From Christensenellaceae bacterium OttesenSCG-928-K19 (lineage in GTDB: Bacteria > Bacillota > Clostridia > Christensenellales > Christensenellaceae), in assembly GCA_030266015.1 (NCBI GenBank), contig JAJDHD010000021.1, positions 1-39,669 of the forward strand: DNA of 39,669 nt, in the 5' to 3' direction. The notes beneath the pieces were generated by a model. It saw only the letters and a list, made by a program, of their open reading frames with translations, was not told the DNA's origin and did no database searches. Shown here one piece after another: positions 22,600 through 31,979 of this stretch (the stretch's first letter is position 1; each line of letters opens with the position of its first letter). A program made the position numbers and the translations under genes.

Positions 22600-23430
22600 T
22601 TAGTTCAATGCTGTATAAATATCCTTTACGCTGTTTAAAATATAATCCGGCGCGACGTCGCCTTGCTCAATGTCCTCATAGCCAATCTCGCCGGAGAGCA
22701 CGGCAATGCCGTTGATTCCGCCGTTTACCGCGGTTTTGATATCGGTGTACAACCGGTCGCCCACCATAGCTGTTTTGCCGGGGGCAACGCCGGTATATGC
22801 CAATATAAAGTCGACGGTTTCCTTGAACGGCTTGCCCACAAAAATAGGCTCTACGCCCGTGGCATGTGTAATCATGGCGGCCATGGAGCCGCAATCCGGC
22901 CAGAAGCGGCCGCCCTCCAGCGGGCATACGCGGTCGATGTTTGTGGCAAGGAAGGGTACGCCATCTGACACAAGGCGGCAGAGCGCGTCGGCTTTTTCGA
23001 AGGAATAGGTGGTGTCGAAGCCAAGGACGGCAAAATCTGCCGTGTGGCAACCGGGCGCAAGTAAGGTGACCCCCGCGGCCTCAAACTGCTTTTCCAGTTC
23101 GGGCGTGCCCGCGAGATAGATGCTGGGCGTTTCCTTCCGTGTTTTGATATAATGCAGCATCACGTCGCCCGACGTCATGATGTGCTTGGGGGTGATGCCT
23201 TTAAACCCCAGGCGCTCCAGCTTTTTTACATAACCCTCCCGCGCCTTGGAGGAGTTGTTGGTGAAAAAATAAAACTGGATGCCACGCTGCTGGAACAGGC
23301 TGATCATCTCGTGCGCGCCGTCGATGGGCGTGTCGCCAAGGCAGATGGTGCCGTCCATATCCAGCACATAACATTCGATGTCTTTAAGATCTGCGGCCTG
23401 CGGGTTAATTTTTCCAAGTTTTTGGCTCAT
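22600..23430 (-). CDS. HAD-IIA family phosphatase (NagD-like)
   Basis: Start ATG 23430 (MSQKLGKIN) lies nine bases after AAAGGAGA; the frame runs on upstream but reads through the pfkA terminator and is not coding. The 276-residue protein shows DMDGTICLG, the FFTNNSS motif and the C-terminal MVGDRLYTDIKTAV, as in NagD or p-nitrophenylphosphatase-like enzymes. It probably acts on sugar phosphates or nucleoside monophosphates. A terminator hairpin lies 38 bases upstream, so readthrough from pfkA may set its expression. Confidence 0.92.
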   Translation of the reverse strand: MSQKLGKINPQAADLKDIECYVLDMDGTICLGDTPIDGAHEMISLFQQRGIQFYFFTNNSSKAREGYVKKLERLGFKGITPKHIMTSGDVMLHYIKTRKETPSIYLAGTPELEKQFEAAGVTLLAPGCHTADFAVLGFDTTYSFEKADALCRLVSDGVPFLATNIDRVCPLEGGRFWPDCGSMAAMITHATGVEPIFVGKPFKETVDFILAYTGVAPGKTAMVGDRLYTDIKTAVNGGINGIAVLSGEIGYEDIEQGDVAPDYILNSVKDIYTALN

Positions 23431-23468
23431 GGCTTTGATTCTCCTTTGTGGTTTGGCGGGGGTTACGT

Positions 23469-23498
23469 AAAAAAACTGCGGCAAACCGGCTGCCGCAG
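23469..23498 (-). terminator. Terminator after pfkA
   Basis: On the minus strand CTGCGGCA (23491-23498) pairs with TGCCGCAG (23476-23483), followed by seven Ts. It separates pfkA from the HAD-IIA gene. Confidence 0.85.
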
Positions 23499-23515
23499 CT
23501 TTTGGAAGTATCGTT

Positions 23516-24487
23516 TTATTTCTGGTTTTCGGACATGATTTTGTATTCCTCGTACAGGTCGACGGGGAACACGATCTCGCGGGAGAGTGCTTCGTCGATA
23601 TCCTCGTCCAAAATTTGGTTGTCGCGGATGCCCACAACGCGGTTGCCGATGCCTTTGTTAAGAAGCTGCACGGCATGGGCGCCCATCCTGGTGGCGCGGA
23701 ACCTGTCTGCCATGGTGGGGTTGCCGCCGCGCTGGATGTAGCCAAGCACAATCGCCTTTGCGTCCAGGCTGGCTTTTGCCTTCATATAATTTGCCACGGC
23801 CTCGCCCTTGCCCGCGCCCTCGGCAATCAGCACAATGCTGGTCATCTTTCCTTTGATGCGGCTGGCAATGATTTTTTCGCAAACATAATCAATGTCAAAT
23901 TCTATCTCGGGGATCATGAGATGCTCTGCGCCGCCTGCCAGTGCCGCGTAAAGCGCAATGTCGCCGCATTTGTTACCCATGACCTCAATAACGCCCACGC
24001 GCTCGTGCGATTCCATAGTGTCGCGGATGCGGGACATTTCCTGGATTACGCCGTTTACCGCGGTGTCAAAGCCGATGGTAAAGTCTGTATAGGCAAGGTC
24101 GTTGTCGATGGTGCCGGGGATGCCGATGGTGGGCACGCCCAGGTGGGAGAGGACGCGCGCGCCCTGAAAGCTGCCATCTCCACCGATGACCACAAGGCCG
24201 GAGATGTCGAAGGCTTTGATTACCTGCAACGCTTTTTTCTGGCCTTCCTCTGTTTTAAAATCCTCACACCGCGCCGTTTTTAAGATAGTGCCGCCTTTTT
24301 GCACGATGCCGTCCACGTCTTCTGTTTTTATCCTGTCTACACGGCCGTCGATAAGTCCGGCATAGCCCTTGGTGATGCCCATGACGGAAAAACCGGCTGC
24401 ATCAGCCGCCATCACAACGGACCGAATGCCCGCGTTCATACCCGGGGTATCCCCGCCGCTTGTTAAAATCCCAATTCTTCTTTTCAT
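23516..24487 (-). CDS. pfkA: 6-phosphofructokinase
   Basis: Phosphorylates fructose 6-phosphate in glycolysis. The 323-residue protein has ILTSGGDTPGMNAGIR at the N-terminus, the nucleotide site GGDGSFQGA, the catalytic PGTIDNDLAYTD and the sugar site MGNKCGDIALYA. The Gly after GGD and the 320-residue size favour the ATP-dependent bacterial type rather than a pyrophosphate enzyme. A short purine-rich stretch with GAGG precedes the ATG. Confidence 0.97.
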   Translation of the reverse strand: MKRRIGILTSGGDTPGMNAGIRSVVMAADAAGFSVMGITKGYAGLIDGRVDRIKTEDVDGIVQKGGTILKTARCEDFKTEEGQKKALQVIKAFDISGLVVIGGDGSFQGARVLSHLGVPTIGIPGTIDNDLAYTDFTIGFDTAVNGVIQEMSRIRDTMESHERVGVIEVMGNKCGDIALYAALAGGAEHLMIPEIEFDIDYVCEKIIASRIKGKMTSIVLIAEGAGKGEAVANYMKAKASLDAKAIVLGYIQRGGNPTMADRFRATRMGAHAVQLLNKGIGNRVVGIRDNQILDEDIDEALSREIVFPVDLYEEYKIMSENQK

Positions 24488-24584
24488 TCGATTGTACCTC
24501 TATTCCTGCTCCTGTATCCTTGCGCCTGTGTGAACCGTGATGGTTTTTTCAGGCGTTTGGCCGCTTTTTTTATATTCACCGTCT

Positions 24585-24613
24585 ATTCTAACAAAAATAT
24601 GGAAGGAATACAA
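24585..24613 (-). promoter_or_regulatory. Candidate pfkA promoter
   Basis: On the minus strand TTGTAT (24608-24613), a 17-base spacer and TAGAAT (24585-24590) lie about 100 bases before the pfkA start, in the gap after dnaE. Confidence 0.5.
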
Positions 24614-24625
24614 TAATGGATGTGA

Positions 24626-27600
24626 TTATTTAACGACGATGTTTTCTTCGCCGAGATACTCGTTTAGAAGGTCAATTAAATCGGCGCAGTAGCGAACGCT
24701 GCGCCCGCCGCACAGCTTGTACTTTTGGCCGGTTTTTTCCACGAACACCACAATGCTGTTTTCACCGGGGTGGTGTGTGGTGATGGCAAGGAGGCCGTCT
24801 ACATCACAGCCTTCTTTATCTGGAATTTTGGCATAAAGCTGCTTGCCCTTGAAAAACGCTTCATCCGGTTTGTATTTTGATACTTCCTCTGCCAATAATT
24901 CGATGCCGTTTGCTGCTGTCACTGTAATTTTCCCCTTTACGTTTATAATGGCGTCATTGACAAGCAACGCCTCGCTTTGCGCGAAGGTGGCAGGGAACAC
25001 AATGACGCCGATTTGCGCGCCCATGTCCTCCAGGACAATGTTTGCCATGTTTTTGTTGTTTTGCCTTGTGCGGCGCACACGTACAGATGTGACGATACCC
25101 AGAAGCTCCACCACTTTGCCGTCGTATTCGTACATACTAGCTTCGCTTTCTGCGGTGGCCATAATTTGCGTGATGGAATCCCTGCGGGCATTGAGGCTGT
25201 CCTTAAGGTCGTCTAACGGATGGCCGCTGATGTACAGCCCGGTCATTTCCTTTTCCAGGGAAAGGAGCTTTGATTTTGGATATTCATCTAAATCCGGCAG
25301 CTCTGTTTTGAGCGAGGAGAACTCGCCCTGTGCGCTCTCGAACAGTGAAAGTTGGCCTGTGGCAAGCCGTTTTTCACGCTGCACGGCGTCTTGTAGCACG
25401 TCGTTGTAAACCTCCATAAGCTGTGAGCGTTTTACGGAAAAGCTATCAAAGCAGCCGGAGAGGATTAGGCTTTCCAACCGTTTTTTATTCAGTACGTCGG
25501 CATTTTTGGATACAAAATCCTCAAAATCCTTATAGCCGCTGTCCCGTCTTTTTACTACTTCCTCAATCGCGTCGCCCACATTGGTGATGGCGGAAAGGCC
25601 AAACCGGATGGCGCCTGCCTCGGTGGAGAAGCGCATGTGTGACTTGTTGATATCGGGCGGCAGCACCCTGATGCCGGCCTTGTGAAGGTAGCCGATATAC
25701 GCCGCCAGCTTGGGTTTGGCGGAAATAAAGCTGTTTAGCAGCGCCGTCATAAACTCCACGGGATAATAGCGCTTGAGGTAGGCCGTTTGGTAGGCCACAA
25801 CCGCATAAGCACAGGCGTGGGATTTGTTGAAGGCGTAATTGGCAAAGGCCATCATCTGGTCAAAAAGCTCGGTGGCGGTTTTTTCGTCCATACCGTTTTT
25901 GACAGCGCCGGATACACCCTGCTCTTCATCCCCGTGGATAAAGGCCTGACGCTCTTTTTCCAGCACGTCGTGTTGTTTTTTGCTCATGGCGCGTCGCACA
26001 AGGTCGCTTCGTGCCATGGAATAACCCGCCACATCGCGCACGATGCGCATGATCTGCTCTTGATAGACCATGCAGCCGTATGTATCGGACAAGATGGGCT
26101 CCAGCAGCGGGTGCGCGTATCTGACGCCGGTGGGATTGCGCTTGCAGCGCAGGTATTCCGGGATAAACTCCATGGGGCCGGGGCGAAAGAGGGCAATGCC
26201 CACCATCAGGTCATCCAGGTTATGTGGCTCAAGATCCTGCATAAGATTACGCATTCCGCCGCTTTCTATCTGGAACAGGCCCTCCGTTTCGCCGGAGGCG
26301 ATTAGCTTATACACCTCCTGGTCGTCAAAGCCGATTGCGTCAAGGTCTATTTTTACACCGTGATTTTGCTCTGCCAAAAAGATGGCGTCGCGCAATACGG
26401 TCAAGGTACGCAGGCCGAGGAAGTCCATTTTTAAAAGCCCCAGCTCCTCCAGCTTTTTCATCGTGTATTGCGTCATAACGCTTTCATCTTTTGTGTTTTT
26501 TTGCAGTGGCACATATTCGGTGATTGGTTCCTTGGAAATCACAACGCCTGCCGCGTGCGTGGAAGCATGGCGGGGCATACCCTCCAGCTTGCGGGAAATA
26601 TCGATCACGCGTTTGGCAGCGTCGTTATTTTCGTATTCATAGCGCAATTTCTCGTTTTGGGCAAGGGCTTTGTCTATGGTGATTTTGAGGTCAAACGGCA
26701 CCATCTTTGCCAGGCGGTCGGCCTCGGCCACACTCATGCTCATTACACGCGCCACGTCGCGGATAACAAGGCGCGCGCCCAATGTGCCGAACGTGATGAT
26801 CTGCGCTACTTTGTCCTCGCCATATTTGTGCGTCACATACTCGATGACCTCCGGGCGACGCTCGTAGCAAAAATCGATGTCGATATCCGGCATACTGATG
26901 CGCTCGGGGTTTAAAAAACGCTCGAACAGCAGGTTGTATTGAATGGGGTCGATGTTTGTGATGCCCAGCACATAAGCGATAATGCTGCCCGCCGCACTGC
27001 CGCGGCCCGGCCCCACCATGATGCCCTCCTGCTTGGCAAAACGCACAAAATCCCAAACGATGAGGAAATAATCTGTAAACCCCATGGAATGGATGGTGGC
27101 AAGCTCGTAATCAAATCGCTCGCGCACCTCGGGAGTGATTTGCGGATACCGCTGATTTAACCCTTCTTCTGCCACTTGCAGCAGGTATTCTTCGTTGGTA
27201 TACCCCTCGGGCGCCTGGAAATGCGGCAGGTGGTATTCGCCAAAGGTGAGCTCAAGGTTGCATTTTTCCGCGACCTCGGCGGTGTTATCTATGACCTCGG
27301 GTGCGTTTGCGAAGAGCGCCCGCATCTCATCCTCGGATTTCAAATAGAATTCGTCTGTGGCAAAGGACATACGCCCGGGCTCGTCCAGTGTGGCCGCTGT
27401 TTGGATGCACAGCAGCACATCCTGCGCAGAGGCGTCCTCTTTGTTTACATAATGCACATCGTTTGTAGCGACAAGCTTGATGCCTGTTTCATCCGCCAGC
27501 TTCAGGATGAGCGGATTCACCTGCCGTTGCTCGGGCAGGCTGTGGTCTTGTATTTCCAGGTAAAAATCATCGCCGAACATTTGACGCAGGCGGAGCGCAA

Positions 27601-28069
27601 GCTCTTTTGCGCCGTTGTAGTTGTTTTGCAACAACAGCCGTTGAATATCCCCCGCGAGGCAGGCGGCAAGGCAAACAAGCCCCTCGGTGTGCCGGGAGAG
27701 CAGGTCGTAATCGATGCGCGGCTTGTAATAAAAGCCTTCTAAAAACCCAGCAGAGACAAGCTTCATCAGGTTTTTGTAGCCGGCTTCATTTTTTGCAAGC
27801 AAAACGAGGTGGGCATATTCCTTGGAAACGACGTTTTTTTCAAAACGGCTGCCGTGCGCCACATATACCTCGCAGCCGATGATGGGCTTAATGCCTGCTT
27901 TTTTTGCTTCTTTATAAAAATCGACGACGCCGTACATCGCGCCGTGGTCGGTGATGGCAAGGCTGCTCATACCCAAATCGCTGGCGCGTGAAACCACATC
28001 GCTAATGCGGCTGGCTCCGTCCAGCAGGCTGTATTCCGTATGAACATGTAAATGCGTAAAATTCCCCAT
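24626..28069 (-). CDS. dnaE: DNA polymerase III alpha subunit, DnaE type
   Basis: Replicative polymerase, DnaE-type rather than PolC: no exonuclease insertion is present and the N-terminal PHP domain starts at once (FTHLHVHTEYSLLDGA, ITDHGAMYG). The catalytic aspartates are in MPDIDIDFCYERRPEVIE; GPGRGSAAGSIIAYVLGI and FNKSHACAYAVVAYQTAYL are further conserved blocks. Near the C-terminus lie a helix-hairpin-helix region and an OB fold (LLGIVTSVRVRRTRQNNK). The 1147-residue length is usual. The start codon lies eight bases after the lepB stop with only a weak ribosome site, so translation may be coupled to lepB. Confidence 0.97.
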   Translation of the reverse strand: MGNFTHLHVHTEYSLLDGASRISDVVSRASDLGMSSLAITDHGAMYGVVDFYKEAKKAGIKPIIGCEVYVAHGSRFEKNVVSKEYAHLVLLAKNEAGYKNLMKLVSAGFLEGFYYKPRIDYDLLSRHTEGLVCLAACLAGDIQRLLLQNNYNGAKELALRLRQMFGDDFYLEIQDHSLPEQRQVNPLILKLADETGIKLVATNDVHYVNKEDASAQDVLLCIQTAATLDEPGRMSFATDEFYLKSEDEMRALFANAPEVIDNTAEVAEKCNLELTFGEYHLPHFQAPEGYTNEEYLLQVAEEGLNQRYPQITPEVRERFDYELATIHSMGFTDYFLIVWDFVRFAKQEGIMVGPGRGSAAGSIIAYVLGITNIDPIQYNLLFERFLNPERISMPDIDIDFCYERRPEVIEYVTHKYGEDKVAQIITFGTLGARLVIRDVARVMSMSVAEADRLAKMVPFDLKITIDKALAQNEKLRYEYENNDAAKRVIDISRKLEGMPRHASTHAAGVVISKEPITEYVPLQKNTKDESVMTQYTMKKLEELGLLKMDFLGLRTLTVLRDAIFLAEQNHGVKIDLDAIGFDDQEVYKLIASGETEGLFQIESGGMRNLMQDLEPHNLDDLMVGIALFRPGPMEFIPEYLRCKRNPTGVRYAHPLLEPILSDTYGCMVYQEQIMRIVRDVAGYSMARSDLVRRAMSKKQHDVLEKERQAFIHGDEEQGVSGAVKNGMDEKTATELFDQMMAFANYAFNKSHACAYAVVAYQTAYLKRYYPVEFMTALLNSFISAKPKLAAYIGYLHKAGIRVLPPDINKSHMRFSTEAGAIRFGLSAITNVGDAIEEVVKRRDSGYKDFEDFVSKNADVLNKKRLESLILSGCFDSFSVKRSQLMEVYNDVLQDAVQREKRLATGQLSLFESAQGEFSSLKTELPDLDEYPKSKLLSLEKEMTGLYISGHPLDDLKDSLNARRDSITQIMATAESEASMYEYDGKVVELLGIVTSVRVRRTRQNNKNMANIVLEDMGAQIGVIVFPATFAQSEALLVNDAIINVKGKITVTAANGIELLAEEVSKYKPDEAFFKGKQLYAKIPDKEGCDVDGLLAITTHHPGENSIVVFVEKTGQKYKLCGGRSVRYCADLIDLLNEYLGEENIVVK

Positions 28070-28077
28070 AACCGATT

Positions 28078-29163
28078 TTAATATTCTACTTTTTCCAACG
28101 CGTGGGCGTTGTCAAACGGCCAGATAACAAACAGGCCGTGGCCGAGGATGGCGTCGTGCGAGATGGGCCCCAGTGTGCGGCTGTCCAGCGAATGCGCGCG
28201 GTTGTCACCCATCACAAACACATGGTTCTCCGGCACGGTGACAGGTTCCATATCCTGATAAGGCTCCGGGTTGATATAATCCTCGGACAGCGCAATGCCG
28301 TCAATATAAACGACACTGTCCCGGATTTCGACGGTTTCGCCCGGCAGGCCAATGGCGCGCTTTACATATGTGCCTGTCATATTGGGGTATTCCACGATGA
28401 TGATTTCCCCCCTGTTTGGCATACCGCCATACCGCGTCACTTTTTCGATGGCAACGCGTTCATTTGTGTGGAGCGTGGGGAACATGGAGTCGCCGTCCAC
28501 CAGGATAATCTCAAAAACAAAGGCACGGATGACAAACGCGACGACGATGGCCACAATGATGGAGAAAACCCAGCCCAACGCTTCTTTGCGCCGGTTTTTT
28601 GTCTTGGATTTTTCGGCAAGGGACGGCTGCTTTTTGCGCCGCCTGCCAAATTCGTCGTATTCCAGCAGGTCGCCCGGGTCGTATTCTTCCACGGTGCTAT
28701 CGGTCTTGGCCGGCCTGCGGGGCGGCTCGTCGAAATCCAAATCGCGGTAAGCGCGCCGGGGCTGCCTGCGCACGGTGGCCTGCGGTGCGTCATCTGTGTG
28801 TATTTGCCTGCGCGAGATATCCTGCTGCGGCGCAACACTGCGGTAATGGGCTTCGTTGTCCGGCACATTGGAAACGGGCCTGCGGAATGTCGAAGAAGAC
28901 TGCTGCTGTTGCTGCCGGATTGGTTTCCGGGTTAAAAAGCTTTGCTGTGTATACCGGCTGTGGTCGGGCGGCGCCATGCCGTCCGTATCTTCATAAATAA
29001 AAGCGTCGTCTGGGAGCGTGTGGTGGTCATAGGCGCGCGCGCTTTGCTCTCCGGAGGACAGCTCACTCACGGTGTATGCTCCTTTTTCTGTAACGCCAAA
29101 GTTGGAATTGTCTTTATATTTTTTTGAACGCCGTGCGTAAGAAGCGCGGTTGTCTTTATCCAT
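28078..29163 (-). CDS. lepB: Signal peptidase I with a long N-terminal extension
   Basis: Cleaves signal peptides from exported proteins. The catalytic part is standard: one membrane helix (about residues 195-220), catalytic Ser226 in DGDSMFPTL, catalytic Lys268 in TYVKRAIGLPGE, then VFVMGDNRAHSLDSR. Before it stand about 190 polar residues, rich in Arg, Gln, Asp and Pro (with a QQQQQ run at about 84-88), predicted disordered and cytoplasmic. Most signal peptidases have fewer than 40 residues there. The start ATG 29163 has AAAGGA seven bases before it, so the extension looks truly translated. It is transcribed with dnaE. Confidence 0.93.
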   Translation of the reverse strand: MDKDNRASYARRSKKYKDNSNFGVTEKGAYTVSELSSGEQSARAYDHHTLPDDAFIYEDTDGMAPPDHSRYTQQSFLTRKPIRQQQQQSSSTFRRPVSNVPDNEAHYRSVAPQQDISRRQIHTDDAPQATVRRQPRRAYRDLDFDEPPRRPAKTDSTVEEYDPGDLLEYDEFGRRRKKQPSLAEKSKTKNRRKEALGWVFSIIVAIVVAFVIRAFVFEIILVDGDSMFPTLHTNERVAIEKVTRYGGMPNRGEIIIVEYPNMTGTYVKRAIGLPGETVEIRDSVVYIDGIALSEDYINPEPYQDMEPVTVPENHVFVMGDNRAHSLDSRTLGPISHDAILGHGLFVIWPFDNAHALEKVEY

Positions 29164-29194
29164 TGCAGTGTCCTTTGTGTACTGATATCATAAT

Positions 29195-29203
29195 ATTATA
29201 GCA
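29195..29203 (-). promoter_or_regulatory. Extended -10 promoter of lepB-dnaE
   Basis: On the minus strand TGC plus TATAAT occupies 29203-29195. A weak -35 (TTGCCA, 29220-29225) has a long 19-base spacer, so the TG extension probably matters. It lies 32 bases before the lepB start. Confidence 0.6.
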
Positions 29204-29249
29204 CACCCCGTGGGGGATTTGGCAAAATTTTTATAGCCGACATATTTTG

Positions 29250-29278
29250 TTTACATTTTTCCGTAAAAAAGGTATAAT
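29250..29278 (+). promoter_or_regulatory. Promoter of the corA transcript
   Basis: TTTACA (29250-29255), a 17-base spacer and TATAAT (29273-29278) predict a start near 29285. This gives a leader of about 140 bases before corA. It is divergent from the lepB promoter. Confidence 0.75.
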
Positions 29279-29329
29279 ATGCGGCAGAGCGTTTAATCAT
29301 TTTTTTATTTATCGGAGGTGAGGAAATAC

Positions 29330-29407
29330 GTGGACGCAGGGCCTGGACGTACAGTAAAAATCTGCGGCGGCGGTTGCGCCATGTGTTTTCGCAATCGCCA
29401 CGCATGA
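29330..29407 (+). CDS. Possible 25-residue leader peptide upstream of corA
   Basis: GTG 29330 follows GGAGGTGAGG (29314-29323). The product ends VKICGGGCAMCFRNRHA and is small with three Cys. Its TGA overlaps the ATG of a second mini-ORF at 29404-29427 (MKAGDYQ) as ATGA, and that ORF's TGA overlaps the corA ATG the same way. The main ribosome site of the transcript thus serves the leader, not corA. Translation is inferred, not shown. Confidence 0.5.
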   Translation: MDAGPGRTVKICGGGCAMCFRNRHA

Positions 29408-29427
29408 AAGCGGGTGATTACCAATGA
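29404..29427 (+). CDS. Possible 7-residue linking ORF before corA
   Basis: ATG AAA GCG GGT GAT TAC CAA TGA links the stop of the 25-residue leader to the start of corA through ATGA overlaps at both ends. It has no ribosome site of its own. Confidence 0.4.
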   Translation: MKAGDYQ

Positions 29428-30359
29428 TAAAAATATTCAGCACGGCTGAAAAAAACACACTGAAGGAACTGAGCAATATTGAACCCGGCGCATGGGTTCA
29501 TCTTCTCGACCCAACGGAAGAGGAGCTTATTTCTGTGCGCGACACACTGGGAATAGAAGACGAGTTTATACGCGCCGCATTGGACGAGGAAGAAGCGGTG
29601 CGTATTGACGTGGAGGAAGAGCAGGTGCTGGTGCTGGTGGATATTCCGGTGGTGCGGCCGGAGCAGACATCGTTTTCTTACGCCACCATACCGCTGGGGA
29701 TTATTATCGCGCCGGATAACATCATTACAGTTTGCCTGGAAGAGACGGCAATACTTGAGGATTTTTGGAACAAGGCTGTGCGCGGGTTTGATACATGCAA
29801 AAAGACAAGGTTTTTGCTGCAAATACTCTACAAAACCTCCAGCAAATACCTGCAGTACCTGCGGCAGATTGACAAAGCGCAAACGCAGGTGGAAAACGCA
29901 TTGCACAAATCCATGCGAAACAGGGAGCTGATCCAGATGCTGAAGCTGGAAAAATCCCTTGTGTATTTTTCCACATCGCTGAAGGGGAACGAAGCGGTGC
30001 TGGAAAAAATGCTGAAGTTTAACATCATAAAGAAATACCCGGACGACATGGACCTGCTGGAGGACGTTATTATTGAGAACAAGCAGGCGATTGAGATGGG
30101 TAATATTTACAGGGACATCCTATCCGGTACGATGGACGCTTTTGCCAGCGTAATCTCCAACAACCTAAACATCGTCATGAAGTTTTTGACCTCGGTGACG
30201 ATTGTGCTGTCCATACCCACGTTGATTGCCAGCCTGTGGGGCATGAATGTGCCTGTGCCGTTTGAAACGCACCCGCAGGGCTTTTGGATTATACTCGTAG
30301 CGATTATTGGCGCCAGCGTGGCGGCATTCTGGTTTTTGTGGAGGAAGAAGATGTTTTGA
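29424..30359 (+). CDS. corA: CorA family magnesium/divalent cation channel
   Basis: This 311-residue inner-membrane channel has a long cytoplasmic N-terminal domain, a long helix (about residues 150-230) and two C-terminal membrane helices. The signature GMNVP follows the first helix (LTSVTIVLSIPTLIASLWGMN), as in CorA. The second helix is FWIILVAIIGASVAAFWFLW. A basic RKKMF tail ends the protein. Transport of Mg, Co or Ni is known for the family; specificity is not decided by the sequence. The start has only a weak GCGGGT site and is linked by ATGA to a mini-ORF. Confidence 0.93.
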   Translation: MIKIFSTAEKNTLKELSNIEPGAWVHLLDPTEEELISVRDTLGIEDEFIRAALDEEEAVRIDVEEEQVLVLVDIPVVRPEQTSFSYATIPLGIIIAPDNIITVCLEETAILEDFWNKAVRGFDTCKKTRFLLQILYKTSSKYLQYLRQIDKAQTQVENALHKSMRNRELIQMLKLEKSLVYFSTSLKGNEAVLEKMLKFNIIKKYPDDMDLLEDVIIENKQAIEMGNIYRDILSGTMDAFASVISNNLNIVMKFLTSVTIVLSIPTLIASLWGMNVPVPFETHPQGFWIILVAIIGASVAAFWFLWRKKMF

Positions 30360-30396
30360 CAACAACCGGCAACTTTTGGGGTGGGTTACACAACAC

Positions 30397-30425
30397 TTGA
30401 AACAATACGCAAAGAGTGGTAGAAT
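30397..30425 (+). promoter_or_regulatory. Candidate murA promoter
   Basis: TTGAAA (30397-30402), a 17-base spacer and TAGAAT (30420-30425) lie 42 bases before the murA start. Confidence 0.65.
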
Positions 30426-30466
30426 AGCCGGATAGAATATGATAGAAAAGGTTATGATTTTACTAT

Positions 30467-31750
30467 ATGGTTGAGAAGATTGTGATTTCCGGCGGCAAAC
30501 GGCTGGCGGGCTCTGTGGATGTGACCGGGGCAAAAAATGCGGCGGTGGCAATCCTTCCCGCGACGATATTGGCGCGCGGGATTTGTGTGATAGAAAACCT
30601 GCCCAGGATTGCGGATGTGCTCATTATTAAGCGAATACTCGCGGAGCTGGGCGCGGAAGTGGAATTTGACGATTATGGCACCATGACGGTGGACACCACA
30701 AATATTTATACCGGCAAAGTGATAGTGAATCTTGTGAAGCGGCTGCGTGCCTCGTATTATTTTATCGGGGCGCTGTTGTCGCGCTTTGGCGATTCGGAGA
30801 TTTCATTGCCCGGCGGGTGCGCCATAGGTGAGCGCCCCATAGACCAGCATGTGAAGGGCATGAAGGCGCTGGGCGCTGATGTGAAGACGGAATATGGTAT
30901 GCTGAAGGCGAATGCGCCGGACGGGCTTACGGGCAGCGATATTTATCTGGATGTTGTTTCTGTGGGGGCGACGATTAACATTATGCTGGCCGCCGTGACG
31001 GCAAAGGGCCACACAAGCATTGTGAACGCGGCAAAGGAGCCGCATGTGGTGGATGTGGCGAATTTCCTCACCTGCATGGGCGCGAAAATAAAGGGCGCGG
31101 GCACGGATGTGATTCGCATTACGGGTGTGGAAAAGCTGCATGGCTGCAACTATTCCATTATTCCCGACCAGATTGAAACGGGCACGCTGATGATTGCCGC
31201 CGCCGCGACGCGCGGGGATGTGACGGTGAACAACGTGATTCCCACTCACATGGAGGCGCTTTCTGCCAAGCTGACGGAAATGGGCGTGAATGTGGAGGAG
31301 GGCGCGGACTATATCCGCGTGAGCTGCGAGCAACAACCTAAGGCAGTGCATATAAAGACAATGCCGTACCCGGGCTTTCCCACAGACCTGCAACAGCCGG
31401 CGACGGTGCTGCTTTCCACAGCGCAGGGCACAAGTATGATTGTGGAGAGTATATTCGAGTCAAGGTTTAAGCATATCAGCGAAATACGGCGTATGGGCGC
31501 TAAGATAACGACGGACGACAGGGTTGCCGTGGTGGAGGGCGTGGACAGGCTGACAGGCGCGTCTGTGCGGGCAACCGACCTGCGGGCGGGCGCGGCGCTT
31601 ATTGTGGCAGGCCTGATGGCGGACGGCGTTACGGAAATTTCCAATATTAAATATATTGACCGGGGTTATGACCATATTGAAGACAAGCTGAACAGCCTGG
31701 GCGCCGACATCCGGCGGGAGCAGGTTGCGGTGGAGGAAGACATTTTTTAA
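30467..31750 (+). CDS. murA: UDP-N-acetylglucosamine 1-carboxyvinyltransferase
   Basis: Catalyses the first committed step of peptidoglycan synthesis, transfer of enolpyruvate from PEP to UDP-GlcNAc. The 427-residue protein has Lys23 in [10 protein letters not shown] and the active-site Cys118 in [15 protein letters not shown], the residue attacked by fosfomycin. Further family blocks are [22 protein letters not shown] and [13 protein letters not shown]. The ribosome site is weak. The product would feed MurB, encoded on the minus strand. Confidence 0.97.
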   Translation: MVEKIVISGGKRLAGSVDVTGAKNAAVAILPATILARGICVIENLPRIADVLIIKRILAELGAEVEFDDYGTMTVDTTNIYTGKVIVNLVKRLRASYYFIGALLSRFGDSEISLPGGCAIGERPIDQHVKGMKALGADVKTEYGMLKANAPDGLTGSDIYLDVVSVGATINIMLAAVTAKGHTSIVNAAKEPHVVDVANFLTCMGAKIKGAGTDVIRITGVEKLHGCNYSIIPDQIETGTLMIAAAATRGDVTVNNVIPTHMEALSAKLTEMGVNVEEGADYIRVSCEQQPKAVHIKTMPYPGFPTDLQQPATVLLSTAQGTSMIVESIFESRFKHISEIRRMGAKITTDDRVAVVEGVDRLTGASVRATDLRAGAALIVAGLMADGVTEISNIKYIDRGYDHIEDKLNSLGADIRREQVAVEEDIF

Positions 31751-31979
31751 TATAGCCTTGGATTTAGGGTTTAAGGGAAAGAAGATATATGAATTGTTGT
31801 GTTGTTTGACGCAAGGCGGCAAAGGTACTGTTGAAATAAATCCGCATATGGTTTTGGGCGTATATGCCCCGGGATTGCGGGTGATGGATAAAACGGGGAT
31901 AGCCGTGAATTGGTGCCTTTGGTATTACTGCCCGCTTGCCGGCGGGCGAGTAGAAAAATGAAGGGCAGGCGAAGTGAAA
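31751..31979. other. Gap after murA, no supported gene
   Basis: A frame at 31725-31961 overlaps the murA end and has no family. A short GC-rich inverted repeat (GCCCGC ... GCGGGC, about 31930-31947) lacks a T-run, so no terminator can be claimed. Confidence 0.4.

Noticed and set aside
22381-22638. 85-codon plus-strand frame after the HAD promoter
   Set aside because: It overlaps the HAD-IIA end, has too close a purine stretch before its ATG, and its residues are Arg, Lys and Cys-rich without a family.
23431-23751. N-terminal extension of the HAD-IIA protein
   Set aside because: It would read through the pfkA terminator and antisense to the pfkA end; the good ribosome site is at ATG 23430.
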